Both the position numbers and the translations under genes were made by a program. A stretch of 64,000 nucleotides of DNA from Polynucleobacter sp. AP-Nino-20-G2 (GTDB lineage Bacteria > Pseudomonadota > Gammaproteobacteria > Burkholderiales > Burkholderiaceae): the NCBI RefSeq assembly GCF_018688235.1, contig NZ_CP061313.1:851130-915129 (forward strand), given 5' to 3'. Every line of letters starts with the position of its first letter. Position 1 is the stretch's first letter. Shown piece after piece: positions 18,238 through 27,512 of this stretch. The notes below the pieces were generated by a model. That model was given only the letters and a program-made list of their open reading frames with translations, did no database searches and was not told the DNA's origin.

Positions 18238-19284
18238 ATGGTTTCTCTCGACCAAATTGTCGAGGATGCTAAACGTGATTTCCTCGGAGCTGCCGATGCG
18301 GCAGCTCTAGAGGACGCGAAAGCCAAGTATCTCGGTAAGTCAGGTGTTCTCACTGAGCGTTTAAAAGCGCTTGGTGGAATGTCGCCTGATGAGCGCAAGA
18401 GTGCTGGCGCCCAAATTAATCAAATCAAAACCCAAGTAGAAGCTGCATTACAAGAGCGTCGTCAGGCGTTGGCTGATGCCGTGCTTTTGCAACGTCTTGC
18501 GGCGGAGTCCATTGACGTTTCCTTGCCTGGCCGTGGCCAAGCAGTAGGTAGCCTGCATCCAGTGATGCGTACCTGGGAACGTGTTGAAGAGATCTTCCGT
18601 TCGATTGGTTTTGATGTTGCTGATGGCCCTGAAATTGAAACCGATTGGTTTAACTTCACGGCATTAAACAGTCCAGAAAATCATCCTGCGCGCTCAATGC
18701 AGGATACGTTTTATATTGATGGCAAAGATTCCAATGGAAAGCCTTTGTTGTTGCGCACGCATACCAGTCCGATTCAGGTTCGATATGCAAGCGAGCATGT
18801 TAAGAAATATGCCAACGCTGATGTAATGCCTCCGATCAAAGTGATTGCGCCTGGCAGAACTTATCGCGTGGATAGCGATGCAACGCACTCACCGATGTTC
18901 CATCAGGTTGAAGGTTTATGGATCGCGGAGAGTGTTTCTTTCGCCGATCTCAAAGGTGTTTACACCGATTTCTTGAGAACTTTTTTTGAGACGAACGAAT
19001 TGCAAGTTCGTTTCCGTCCTTCCTATTTCCCATTCACTGAGCCATCTGCTGAAATTGATATGGCCTTCGGCAGCGGCAAGTTAGCCGGTCGTTGGTTAGA
19101 GATTTCTGGAGCAGGGCAGGTGCATCCTAATGTCTTGCGCAATATGGGTATCGACCCAGAGCGCTATACCGGCTTTGCTTTTGGCTCTGGTTTAGAGCGT
19201 CTGACGATGTTGCGTTATGGCGTCGATGACTTACGTCTTTTCTTTGAGAACGATCTCCGTTTCTTAGCGCAATTCCCAGCTTAA
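18238..19284 (+). CDS. pheS: Phenylalanyl-tRNA synthetase alpha subunit
   Basis: Catalytic subunit of the alpha2-beta2 enzyme. The N-terminal helical hairpin that contacts tRNA is followed by the class II core: LPGRGQAVGSLHPVMR, DTFYIDG, the HQVEGLWIAESVSFADLKG block and motif 2 (FRPSYFPFTEPSAEID), then the GFAFGSGLERLTMLRYG motif 3. Its 348 residues are normal. The start is the ATG 30 bases after rplT; the ribosome site is weak. Confidence 0.98.
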   Translation: MVSLDQIVEDAKRDFLGAADAAALEDAKAKYLGKSGVLTERLKALGGMSPDERKSAGAQINQIKTQVEAALQERRQALADAVLLQRLAAESIDVSLPGRGQAVGSLHPVMRTWERVEEIFRSIGFDVADGPEIETDWFNFTALNSPENHPARSMQDTFYIDGKDSNGKPLLLRTHTSPIQVRYASEHVKKYANADVMPPIKVIAPGRTYRVDSDATHSPMFHQVEGLWIAESVSFADLKGVYTDFLRTFFETNELQVRFRPSYFPFTEPSAEIDMAFGSGKLAGRWLEISGAGQVHPNVLRNMGIDPERYTGFAFGSGLERLTMLRYGVDDLRLFFENDLRFLAQFPA

Positions 19285-19315
19285 TTAGCTAACCTTCTAA
19301 TAGTAGATAGCGCAT

Positions 19316-21772
19316 ATGCAATTTTCTGAATCTTGGTTACGCCAATATGTAAACCCTTCTCTTGATAGCAATGCCCTAGGTCATGCAATGACCATGGCAG
19401 GTCTTGAAGTAGAGGAGCAGCATTCAGTTGCACCAGCTTTTACTAAGATTGTGATTGCGCAGATTCTGTCTGCAGAGCAACACCCTGATGCGGATCGTTT
19501 GCGCGTATGCAAAGTGGATGCTGGGACTGGCCAAGAATTACAGATTGTTTGCGGTGCGCCTAATGCGCGTGCTGGTATCAAAATTCCTTGTGCCATGGTT
19601 GGTGCAGAACTGCCGCCGGCTGAAGCAGGTGGTAAGCCTTTCATGATCAAGGTTGGCAAGTTACGCGGTGTAGAAAGCCAAGGCATGTTGTGCTCTGGTC
19701 GCGAACTTGGTCTTGGTGATGATCATGAGGGTATTCTCGAACTGCCAGCTGATGCGCCGGTCGGGGAAGATATTCGCAAGTACTTGGATTTGGATGATCA
19801 AATCTTTGTTATCAAGCTGACCCCTAATAAAGCGGATTGCTTATCTCTGATGGGTATGGCTCGTGAAGTGTCTGCCATTACTGGCGCAGCGTTATCTGCG
19901 CCAAAGTGGACTGATGCCACTGTAGCGATTCAAGATAAGCTCAAAGTTACTGTTGAAAATACTGATCTCTGTGGCCGCTTTGCCGGTCGCGTCATTCGTG
20001 GCGTTAATCCGCAAGCAACAACACCAGATTGGATCGTACAGCGTTTAGCGCGAGCCGGACAAAGAAGTATTTCTCCATTAGTGGATTTATCAAACTACGT
20101 CATGCTAGAGATGGGGCAACCTACTCATGTATTTGATATTGATAAATTATCAGGCGACTTATCGGTCCGTTGGGCAAAACCAGGCGAAAGTCTTGAGCTG
20201 CTGAATGGCCAGACAGTCACATTGCAGGGCCTGGATTCTGCGGGCAAGATCCAAGATGCTGGTGTAGTTGCCGATCAAGCTGGCCCGGTTGCTTTGGCTG
20301 GGATTATGGGCGGTAATCACTGCGCTGTAACTGACGATACAAAAAATATTTATGTTGAAGCTGCTTACTGGCAGCCTTCCGCAATTCAAGGACGTGTGCG
20401 CCGCTTTAATTTCAGTACTGATGCCGCTCATCGTTTTGAGCGGGGAGTGGATCCGCAAAATACGGTGAACTGTTTAGAGTATTTAACCGCACTGATTGTT
20501 GAGGTTTGCGGTGGCCAAGTTGGTCCAATCGATGATCAGGTATTGGCGTTGCCGGTGCGTAAACCTGTCAGCATGCGTTTAGCACGTGCCATGAAAGTGA
20601 TTGGGATTCCACTCACGACTGAAATTGTTGCCGATGTATTTAAGCGTCTTGGTTTTGAATTTAAGCAAGAGGGCGATACATTTATTGTTACCCCTCCAAG
20701 CTATCGCTTTGACATTGAAATTGAAGAAGATTTGATTGAAGAAGTCGCGCGTATGTACGGCTTCGAAAATATTCCTGATGTACCGCCTGTTGCCTCATTA
20801 AAGATGAGTGCTAAGGCCGAAGCAAAACGCGGTATCCATTTATTGCGCCAGCGTTTGGCTTTGCAGGGCTATCAAGAGGCGGTGAACTTTGGCTTTACGG
20901 ATCTCGATAGTGAAAAGCGTTTAACAGGCGCAACAGAAAAAGACATCATTGCAGTTCTAAACCCCATTGCCAATCAATACGGTGTGATGCGGAGCAATTT
21001 GTGGGGTGGCCTATTGGGCAACCTCAAGTCAAACTTGAATCGTGGCGCAAGTCGTGTGCGCTTATTCGAAGCGGGGCGTGTATATAAGCGTGATACTAGC
21101 GTTCAAGAAGAGGCTGGCAAAGTCGCTGGCTTCTATCAACCGCAGCAGGTTGGCGGTCTCGCCTATGGTTCTTTTGTGCCTGAGCAGTGGGCAAGCGATA
21201 ACCGCGCGGTTGACTTCTTTGATGTGAAGGGTGATCTTGAGCGTGTCTTGGATCCTTTGCACTTCAATACTGAATCTGCCGTTCATCCAGCTCTACACCC
21301 TGGTCGTAGTGCGCAAATTCAACTATTAAGCCCAAACGGTAAGATCAATATCGGCTGGATAGGGGAATTGCATCCTGGTCTGCAGCAGGCCTATGAATTG
21401 CCTCAAGCCCCCGTCCTATTTGAATTGGATTTAGAAGCCATTCGTCATTTGGGAATTCCTCAACCTGAGGAGCTGAGCAAGTTTCCTGCTGTGCAGAGAG
21501 ATCTGGCGGTGGTTGTAAAGCAATCTGTTTCTGCTCAGTCTTTATTGGATGCAATGGCTAAAAGTAAGCAACCTTTTGTTAAGGGCATTGAGTTATTTGA
21601 TGAATTCAGACCCAAAGTCGGATCAAGCAGTATGGCTGATGATGAAAAGAGTTTGGCATTCCGAGTCACTTTGTTAAATCCGCAGGAAACATTGCAAGAT
21701 GCCCAAATTGAACCGGTTATGAAAGCTTTGTTGGCTTCCCTCGAGAAAAATTGCGCGGCTCGTCTGCGCTAG
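19316..21772 (+). CDS. pheT: Phenylalanyl-tRNA synthetase beta subunit
   Basis: The 818-residue partner of PheS. Domains in order: tRNA-binding EMAP-like domain (about 40-150, HPDADRLRVCKVD), B3/B4 editing domain (about 210-400, with MGQPTHVFDIDKL), B5, the catalytic-like core, and a C-terminal FDX-ACB domain that binds the anticodon stem (FPAVQRDLAVVV onwards). Encoded 31 bases after pheS. Full length and no disruption seen. Confidence 0.98.
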   Translation: MQFSESWLRQYVNPSLDSNALGHAMTMAGLEVEEQHSVAPAFTKIVIAQILSAEQHPDADRLRVCKVDAGTGQELQIVCGAPNARAGIKIPCAMVGAELPPAEAGGKPFMIKVGKLRGVESQGMLCSGRELGLGDDHEGILELPADAPVGEDIRKYLDLDDQIFVIKLTPNKADCLSLMGMAREVSAITGAALSAPKWTDATVAIQDKLKVTVENTDLCGRFAGRVIRGVNPQATTPDWIVQRLARAGQRSISPLVDLSNYVMLEMGQPTHVFDIDKLSGDLSVRWAKPGESLELLNGQTVTLQGLDSAGKIQDAGVVADQAGPVALAGIMGGNHCAVTDDTKNIYVEAAYWQPSAIQGRVRRFNFSTDAAHRFERGVDPQNTVNCLEYLTALIVEVCGGQVGPIDDQVLALPVRKPVSMRLARAMKVIGIPLTTEIVADVFKRLGFEFKQEGDTFIVTPPSYRFDIEIEEDLIEEVARMYGFENIPDVPPVASLKMSAKAEAKRGIHLLRQRLALQGYQEAVNFGFTDLDSEKRLTGATEKDIIAVLNPIANQYGVMRSNLWGGLLGNLKSNLNRGASRVRLFEAGRVYKRDTSVQEEAGKVAGFYQPQQVGGLAYGSFVPEQWASDNRAVDFFDVKGDLERVLDPLHFNTESAVHPALHPGRSAQIQLLSPNGKINIGWIGELHPGLQQAYELPQAPVLFELDLEAIRHLGIPQPEELSKFPAVQRDLAVVVKQSVSAQSLLDAMAKSKQPFVKGIELFDEFRPKVGSSSMADDEKSLAFRVTLLNPQETLQDAQIEPVMKALLASLEKNCAARLR

Positions 21773-21858
21773 GTTTAGTATTGAGCGTATAGCTAAAATC
21801 AAAGCATCAAGCAGCCCCCAGATTAACAGCGATAAATAAGTACAAAGAGAGTGCCGCA

Positions 21859-22182
21859 ATGAATGAATTAGTTAATAACGATACTGTTACTAAAAACGAA
21901 TTATCTGAAGCACTCTTTGATCAAGTAGGTCTGAATAAGCGCGAAGCAAAGGACATGATTGATGCCTTCTTTGACCGCATTGGCCAATCTTTAGAGACTG
22001 GGGTTGAGGTTAAGATTTCTGGATTTGGCAACTTTCAGTTGCGCAATAAATCAGCTCGACCAGGCAGGAACCCTAAGACCGGCCAAATGATTCCGATCGC
22101 TGCGCGTCGCGTAGTTACTTTCCACGCAAGCCAAAAACTCAAAGATGTAGTTGAGTCACATGCTCGAGAAAACAGCATTTGA
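21859..22182 (+). CDS. ihfA: Integration host factor alpha subunit
   Basis: DNA-bending protein of the HU/IHF family, 107 residues. The VEVKISGFGNFQLRNKSARPGRNPKTGQMIPI stretch includes the beta-arm with the intercalating Pro (GRNPKTG). AGAG/GTGCCGCAATG precedes the start. Position after pheT is the classic place for ihfA. Its last 23 bases overlap the start of the MerR-like gene. It acts as a heterodimer with IhfB, which is not in this window. Confidence 0.96.
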   Translation: MNELVNNDTVTKNELSEALFDQVGLNKREAKDMIDAFFDRIGQSLETGVEVKISGFGNFQLRNKSARPGRNPKTGQMIPIAARRVVTFHASQKLKDVVESHARENSI

Positions 22183-22510
22183 TGCTGGGGCGGTGCTGCT
22201 AAGTTCGCAGCTCCCTCCAATTCCAGCTAAGCGTTATTTCACCATAGGTGAGGTGGCAGACCTTTGTGGTGTGCGCTCCCACGTTTTGCGTTACTGGGAG
22301 CAGGAATTCTCCCAATTAAGCCCTCAAAAGCGACGCGGTAACCGTCGCTACTACCAGCATCATGAAGTGGTCCTCATTCGCAAGATTCGGGCACTTCTGT
22401 ATGAAGAGGGCTTTACCATCAGCGGTGCTAGAAATCGCCTTGATGAGGCTCGCGGAGAGTTGCGTTTACGTGATGAACTTCAAGCCGTTCTGCAAATTCT
22501 GTCTAAATAG
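22160..22510 (+). CDS. MerR-family transcriptional regulator
   Basis: A 116-residue protein with an N-terminal MerR winged helix (YFTIGEVADLCGVRSHVLRYWEQEF, then SQLSPQKRRGNRRYYQHHEV) and a short helical dimerisation tail. It has no Cys cluster and no effector domain, so a metal-sensor role is unlikely. The gene overlaps the end of ihfA in another frame; the ATG at 22160 is taken, with a TTG at 22151 as alternative. The same small MerR gene sits after ihfA in many beta- and gammaproteobacteria; its target is unknown. Confidence 0.85.
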   Translation: MLEKTAFDAGAVLLSSQLPPIPAKRYFTIGEVADLCGVRSHVLRYWEQEFSQLSPQKRRGNRRYYQHHEVVLIRKIRALLYEEGFTISGARNRLDEARGELRLRDELQAVLQILSK

Positions 22511-22535
22511 TTACTGATACAATTTCGTCTTTCGT

Positions 22536-22612
<77 letters not shown>

Positions 22613-22639
22613 TTCAATCTCCTCAAAACTCCCATTCTC

Positions 22640-23041
22640 ATGAGCTCAAATCAGAACAACACGACGTACTTTGGCTTAAATATTCCCTTTTTGGCGCACT
22701 TAGGCGTTATTCCTGAGTTTGCGGAAGGTGGTAAATCCCGTATTAGCCTGGAGATCAGGCCTGAATTTGAGAATAGCTTTCATATTGCCCACGGGGGAGT
22801 GGTCATGACCCTTTTGGATTTCGCAATGGGGGCGGCTGCCAGAAGTACGGTAAATCAGCCATTAGGTGCAATGACCATTGATATGAGCGTCAGCTTCTTG
22901 CGACCCAGTATCGGCAAAATCATTGTTGAGGGTAGTGTTCTGAAGTCTGGGAAAACCATCAATTATTGCGAGGCAGTTGTTTTAAATGAGGCTGGTGAGA
23001 TAACCGCTAAATCCAGCGGCACTTTCATGTTAAGAAGGTAG
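22640..23041 (+). CDS. PaaI-family hotdog thioesterase
   Basis: A 133-residue single hotdog domain. The motif HIAHGGVVMTLLDFAMGAAA is the active-site helix of PaaI-type acyl-CoA thioesterases, and the MTIDMSVSFLRPSIGKIIVEG strand completes the fold. The start at 22640 is used because a longer frame would begin inside tRNA-Pro. The real acyl-CoA substrate is unknown. It is followed by an AT-rich gap before the H-NS-like gene. Confidence 0.88.
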   Translation: MSSNQNNTTYFGLNIPFLAHLGVIPEFAEGGKSRISLEIRPEFENSFHIAHGGVVMTLLDFAMGAAARSTVNQPLGAMTIDMSVSFLRPSIGKIIVEGSVLKSGKTINYCEAVVLNEAGEITAKSSGTFMLRR

Positions 23042-23151
23042 TTTTAGATAGATATAATGAATATATTATTTATAATCATTATGTAACTTGATTGATTATT
23101 TAAGTTATAAACCATTATTTCATAAAGGTTTATATGCAATATTGAAATATA

Positions 23152-23181
23152 TTCGCATATTCAATAATCTCCTTATATAAT
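23152..23181 (+). promoter_or_regulatory. Candidate sigma-70 promoter of the H-NS-like gene
   Basis: TTCGCA, an 18-base spacer and a perfect TATAAT (23176-23181), 63 bases before the start codon. The surrounding 200 bases (23042-23243) are very AT-rich with an imperfect TTGAAATAT / ATATTCAA repeat (23142-23164), as expected for an autoregulated nucleoid-protein gene. Inferred by eye. Confidence 0.45.
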
Positions 23182-23243
23182 GTTTTCTTAGAAATTACCA
23201 ATTAAGGTTATTTCATAAAACTAATATTCGGAGAAATCAATAC

Positions 23244-23528
23244 ATGTCCTCTTATAAAGAACTTTTAGCTCAGCGCGAGCAATTGGATAAGCAGATAAAA
23301 GAAGCTGTTCAACGCGAAAAGGCTGATGGAATAGCTAAAGCGAAACTCATTATTGAGGAATATGATTTAATGGTTTCAGATCTTTTTAGCCGTAAAGCGG
23401 GTGCCCGTAGTGCCGGCGGTAAGGTTGCCCCCAAGTACCGCAATCCCGCAACAGGTGAAACTTGGACTGGCCGCGGTAAGGCTCCGAAATGGATTGAAGG
23501 TAGAGATCGCAGTAACTATTTGATCTAA
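23244..23528 (+). CDS. H-NS-family nucleoid-associated protein
   Basis: A 94-residue histone-like protein. Residues about 1-50 form a charged coiled coil for oligomerisation. The C-terminal motif KYRNPATGETWTGRGKAPKW is the H-NS DNA-binding loop, which recognises AT-rich minor grooves. It is shorter than E. coli H-NS but normal for betaproteobacterial homologues. GGAG precedes the ATG by 11 bases. The gene stands alone with an AT-rich upstream region and its own terminator. Confidence 0.9.
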   Translation: MSSYKELLAQREQLDKQIKEAVQREKADGIAKAKLIIEEYDLMVSDLFSRKAGARSAGGKVAPKYRNPATGETWTGRGKAPKWIEGRDRSNYLI

Positions 23529-23553
23529 GTTTCTGATTTTACTGAAGTATATG

Positions 23554-23584
23554 AAAGGCCACCCAGTTATTTGGGTGGCTTTTA
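23554..23584 (+). terminator. Terminator between the H-NS-like gene and the convergent HTH gene
   Basis: Eight-base stem GCCACCCA / TGGGTGGC with a six-base loop, AAA before and TTTT after. It lies 25 bases after the H-NS-like stop and 26 bases before the end of the minus-strand gene, so it could work in both directions. Confidence 0.8.
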
Positions 23585-23610
23585 TGTTGAAATAACTGAT
23601 ATTTCTGGGT

Positions 23611-24312
23611 TTAAGCGCACTTTCTATTGAGGGCTTGTATAAAAATAGGCTCTAGAAGTTCATGTCTATTTTGATCTCCTGGGGTGGCTTCTAACTCAGG
23701 ATTTGTGGCCGGATATCCAATAATCAGTGGATTTTGGTCGATAAGACCGTTTTCTACCTCTTCTTGCAATACATCAGGATAGCTAGAGCGCACGCCTACA
23801 GTGTTTTCATCTGCCAGCCCCAGAACGCCTGGGTGCAGCTTGATGAATCCCTCATCCACCAGAATAGGAATTCGCTGGGTGTCCTTGTTTTTGCTCAGAT
23901 AATGGATGAGATGAACTTGCTCTACTGGCGGTATTAGGGCATCGAGGAAGATGAGGTCGGGTGCTATTGAGACTGATCTCATTAGTCCCTCGAGGCTATC
24001 AACGGCAACCTCCATATCCACCTTCAGTTGCCAGCATTGAATGGATTCTATTAACTCCTGACTATTTTCGACTCTCCTGAATATCCCCATGGCAATGCAA
24101 TTTTGAGTGGTTTTCTGGCGCATCGCTCTCTTGCGTCTAGCTAATTGCTGGTCCAGTGAGCTCGCAAGGATGCGTCGATGGCCGCCACGGGTTTTCCAGG
24201 CGATTAATTCACCCAATTCAACCATTTTCTGGACGGTGCCAAGAGAAACCTGTAAAACTTTGGCGCTTTGTCTGGTGCTTAGATATTCCATTTCTGGGGT
24301 AATTGCTTTCAT
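23611..24312 (-). CDS. HTH (excisionase-type) protein with receiver-like domain
   Basis: A 233-residue protein. Residues 8-50 form a MerR/excisionase-type helix-turn-helix with wing (LSTRQSAKVLQVSLGTVQKM, then KTRGGHRRI). After a basic linker, residues about 70-200 resemble a response-regulator receiver: PDLIFLDALIPP holds a candidate phospho-acceptor Asp124, but the usual acidic pair at the start of the domain is replaced by VENS, so phosphorylation is doubtful. No kinase gene is nearby. It is divergent from sucA, with a 298-base gap between them, so it may regulate sucA or itself; that is a guess from position. Confidence 0.65.
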   Translation of the reverse strand: MKAITPEMEYLSTRQSAKVLQVSLGTVQKMVELGELIAWKTRGGHRRILASSLDQQLARRKRAMRQKTTQNCIAMGIFRRVENSQELIESIQCWQLKVDMEVAVDSLEGLMRSVSIAPDLIFLDALIPPVEQVHLIHYLSKNKDTQRIPILVDEGFIKLHPGVLGLADENTVGVRSSYPDVLQEEVENGLIDQNPLIIGYPATNPELEATPGDQNRHELLEPIFIQALNRKCA

Positions 24313-24610
24313 ATTTCCTTAATCTCATTAATTCAATTGAAGATTTAGAGAATACGAATCAAATCTATGAGAATCTGTCAGGAGTGGTTTAAATCCAGGT
24401 AGGAAAATTCTTATTCAGTGGCTGAGATAGGGAAATACCCCTGTGGCCCGCAAAATCAGGGAAAGCCCTTTATGTATCAATGGGTAATCGTGTTAAATTA
24501 GCAGAGTTATAAGAGTATTCGCACAGATCAATTCGTAAAGCGGTTTAGCCGTAGAGCGAATGGTTTTAACCACAGTTTTTATTCGGGAAACCCGATGAAA
24601 GGTGAGCATC
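24313..24610 (+). promoter_or_regulatory. Upstream region of sucA with three small hairpins
   Basis: The 298-base gap between the divergent HTH gene and sucA holds no plausible gene. It contains three short inverted repeats sharing a GGGAAA core: AGGGAAATACCCCT (24429-24442), AGGGAAAGCCCT (24458-24469) and TCGGGAAACCCGA (24583-24595), the last just before the sucA ribosome site. No convincing -35/-10 pair was identified. Confidence 0.35.
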
Positions 24611-27469
24611 ATGATGCAGGATCAAAGGGATAATTCCTATCTCTTCGGCGGAAACGCCCCTTACGTAGAGGAACTCTACGAATCCTACTTGCACGATCCG
24701 GCTTCTGTAGCCGATCATTGGCGAGATTATTTTGATAATGTGAAGCAGATCCCAGCAGTCGATGGTTCATCTCGAACTGACGTAGCCCATGGACCTATTG
24801 TTGCTTCCTTTGCAGAGCGCGCTAAGCAAGGCCCGATTAGAACTGTTTCAGCGGATTCAGCTGATTCTGAGATGGGTCGTAAGCGTGTAGCAGTTCAGCA
24901 GTTAATCGCCGCGTATCGCAACGTTGGTAATCGCTGGGCAGATATTGATCCGTTGAAACGCACTGAGCGTCCGGATATTCCAGAATTAGATCCCGCCTTC
25001 TATGGCTTCGGTGATGGCGATATGGATATCGTCTTTAACACCAGTAATACTTTCTTCGGTAAGACCGAGATGACCTTGCGTGATTTATTGCAGGCCTTGC
25101 GTCAAACCTACTGCGGTACTTTGGGTGCTGAGTACATGTTTATTGCCGACCAAAAAATTAAAAAATGGTGGCAAGAGAAATTAGAGTCTATTCGCTCGGT
25201 TCCTCATTTCAATGTTGATGAGAAGCGTCAGATTCTTGACCGTGTTACAGCGGCCGAAGGTTTGGAGCGCTATCTCCAGGCTAAGTATGTTGGTCAAAAG
25301 CGATTCTCTCTCGAGGGCGGTGAAAGCTTTATCGCTTGTATGGATGAGTTGATTCGCGAAGCTGGCGCTAAAGGTGTTCAAGAGATTGTGATTGGTATGG
25401 CCCACCGTGGTCGTCTCAACGTACTCGTTAATACCTTGGGCAAGATGCCTACAGATTTGTTTGCCGAGTTTGAGCACAAAGGTCCTGAAACATTGCCGGC
25501 AGGCGACGTGAAGTATCACCAAGGTTTCTCTAGTGATATCTCCACACCAGCAGGCCCAGTGCATTTATCACTCGCATTTAATCCATCTCACTTAGAAATC
25601 GTGAACCCAGTGGTTGAGGGTTCAGCGCGTGCTCGTATGGAGCGTCGTGGTGATTTGTTGGGTGAGCAAGTGATGCCTGTGTTGGTTCATGGTGACGCGG
25701 CGATTGCGGGTCAGGGTGTTATGCAGGAGACCTTGGCAATGGCTGAAGTACGTGGCTATTCTACTGGCGGCACGATCCATATCGTCATTAATAACCAAAT
25801 TGGTTTTACAACCTCTGATCCACGCGATCTTCGCTCAAGCTTATATTGCACAGACATCATGAAGGTGATTGATGCGCCTGTATTGCATGTCAATGGCGAT
25901 GATCCTGAAGCGGTTGTGCTCGCAACAAAATTAGCTGTTGAGTTCCGCACTCAATTCCACAAAGACGTGGCGATTGATATTGTTTGCTTCAGAAAACTTG
26001 GTCACAACGAGCAAGATACGCCTGCGATGACTCAACCTTTGATGTACAAAATCATTGCCGCTCATCCTGGTACACGTAAGCTCTATGCAGACAAGTTAGA
26101 AACCCAAGGTGTTCTGCCAGCCGGTACCGGCGATTTGATGGTGAAAGAGTATCGCGCTGCGATGGACGCCGGTAAGCAAACTTCAGATCCAGTCTTGAGT
26201 AACTTCAAAGGTAAGTTTGCAGTAGATTGGTCACCATTCTTGAATAAGAAATGGACCGATGAAGCTGATACCGCTATTCCGTTAACTGAGTGGAAGCGTT
26301 TGGCTGAGAAGATCTCCACTATTCCGGAGGACTTCAAAGCCCATCCATTAGTGGAGAAGGTCTATAGGGATCGCGCGGCAATGGGTCGTGGCGAGACAAA
26401 TATTGACTGGGGTATGGGTGAGCACATGGCTTTCGCATCCTTGGTTGCCAGTGGCTACCCAGTTCGTTTATCTGGTGAGGACAGTGGTCGCGGTACCTTT
26501 ACGCACCGTCATGCGGTATTGCATAACCAAAACCGTGAGAAGTGGGACACCGGCACCTATATTGCGCTCCAGCACGTTGCCAAAGATCAGGCTCCATTCC
26601 TGGTAATCGATTCAATCCTGTCGGAAGAGGCGGTTCTTGGTTTTGAATATGGTTACGCCGCTGCCGAGCCAAATACCTTGACGATTTGGGAAGCCCAGTT
26701 CGGCGACTTCGCAAACGGCGCTCAAGTGGTGATTGACCAATTTATCGCCTCTGGTGAAGTGAAGTGGGGTCGTGCAAACGGTTTAGTCATGATGTTGCCG
26801 CATGGTTATGAGGGTCAGGGTCCTGAGCATTCATCCGCGCGTTTAGAGCGCTTCATGCAACTGTGTGCGGATACGAATATGCAGGTCATTCAACCAACAA
26901 CCGCATCGCAGATTTTCCATGTATTGCGCCGTCAAATGATTCGTCAGTTCCGCAAACCGCTGATCTTGATGACGCCTAAATCATTATTGCGCAACAAAGA
27001 AGCTGCTTCGCCATTGACTGAGTTCACTAAGGGTGGGTTCCAAACAATCCTGCCTGAGCGTGATGAAGCTATTGATCCGAAGAAGGTCACTCGCTTGTTG
27101 ATGTGTTCTGGCAAGGTCTACTACGACTTGGCTAAAACACGTACAGAGAAAAAGCAAGACGATGTCGCCATTATTCGCTTGGAACAGTTATATCCATTCC
27201 CGCATAAAGCATTGACTGCTGAGTTGAAGAAGTATCCGAAGCTCGAGGAGGTTGTGTGGTGTCAAGATGAGCCGCAAAACCAAGGCGCTTGGTTCTTTGT
27301 TCAGCATAATATTTTGGAGAACATGTCTGAGGGCATGAAGTTGGCATATGCAGGTCGTCCAGCATCAGCTTCGCCAGCTTGTGGATATGCGCATCTCCAT
27401 CAAGAACAACAGAAGTCTCTCCTTACAGCAGCATTCGCAAAACTTAAGGGTTATGTCATTACGAAGTAA
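24611..27469 (+). CDS. sucA: 2-oxoglutarate dehydrogenase E1 component
   Basis: Thiamine-diphosphate E1 subunit that decarboxylates 2-oxoglutarate in the TCA cycle. The start is ATG at 24611, spaced from AAGGTGA; a GTG at 24602 lies inside that ribosome site and is rejected. The product opens MMQDQRDNSYLFGGNAPYVE, followed by the helix that docks on E2. IGMAHRGRLNVLVN, HGDAAIAGQGVMQETLAMAE and NNQIGFTTSDPRDLRSS are cofactor and active-site blocks. The C-terminal transketolase-like half ends in QDEPQNQGAW and GRPASASPACGY. About 952 residues, normal length. odhB and lpdA follow directly. Confidence 0.97.
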   Translation: MMQDQRDNSYLFGGNAPYVEELYESYLHDPASVADHWRDYFDNVKQIPAVDGSSRTDVAHGPIVASFAERAKQGPIRTVSADSADSEMGRKRVAVQQLIAAYRNVGNRWADIDPLKRTERPDIPELDPAFYGFGDGDMDIVFNTSNTFFGKTEMTLRDLLQALRQTYCGTLGAEYMFIADQKIKKWWQEKLESIRSVPHFNVDEKRQILDRVTAAEGLERYLQAKYVGQKRFSLEGGESFIACMDELIREAGAKGVQEIVIGMAHRGRLNVLVNTLGKMPTDLFAEFEHKGPETLPAGDVKYHQGFSSDISTPAGPVHLSLAFNPSHLEIVNPVVEGSARARMERRGDLLGEQVMPVLVHGDAAIAGQGVMQETLAMAEVRGYSTGGTIHIVINNQIGFTTSDPRDLRSSLYCTDIMKVIDAPVLHVNGDDPEAVVLATKLAVEFRTQFHKDVAIDIVCFRKLGHNEQDTPAMTQPLMYKIIAAHPGTRKLYADKLETQGVLPAGTGDLMVKEYRAAMDAGKQTSDPVLSNFKGKFAVDWSPFLNKKWTDEADTAIPLTEWKRLAEKISTIPEDFKAHPLVEKVYRDRAAMGRGETNIDWGMGEHMAFASLVASGYPVRLSGEDSGRGTFTHRHAVLHNQNREKWDTGTYIALQHVAKDQAPFLVIDSILSEEAVLGFEYGYAAAEPNTLTIWEAQFGDFANGAQVVIDQFIASGEVKWGRANGLVMMLPHGYEGQGPEHSSARLERFMQLCADTNMQVIQPTTASQIFHVLRRQMIRQFRKPLILMTPKSLLRNKEAASPLTEFTKGGFQTILPERDEAIDPKKVTRLLMCSGKVYYDLAKTRTEKKQDDVAIIRLEQLYPFPHKALTAELKKYPKLEEVVWCQDEPQNQGAWFFVQHNILENMSEGMKLAYAGRPASASPACGYAHLHQEQQKSLLTAAFAKLKGYVITK

Positions 27470-27512
27470 TCGTAGACGTCACTCAATACACAAACACTAA
27501 ATAGGATTAATC

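Noticed and set aside
24602..24604. GTG as start codon of sucA
   Set aside because: It lies inside the ribosome-binding sequence AAGGTGA that fits the ATG at 24611.
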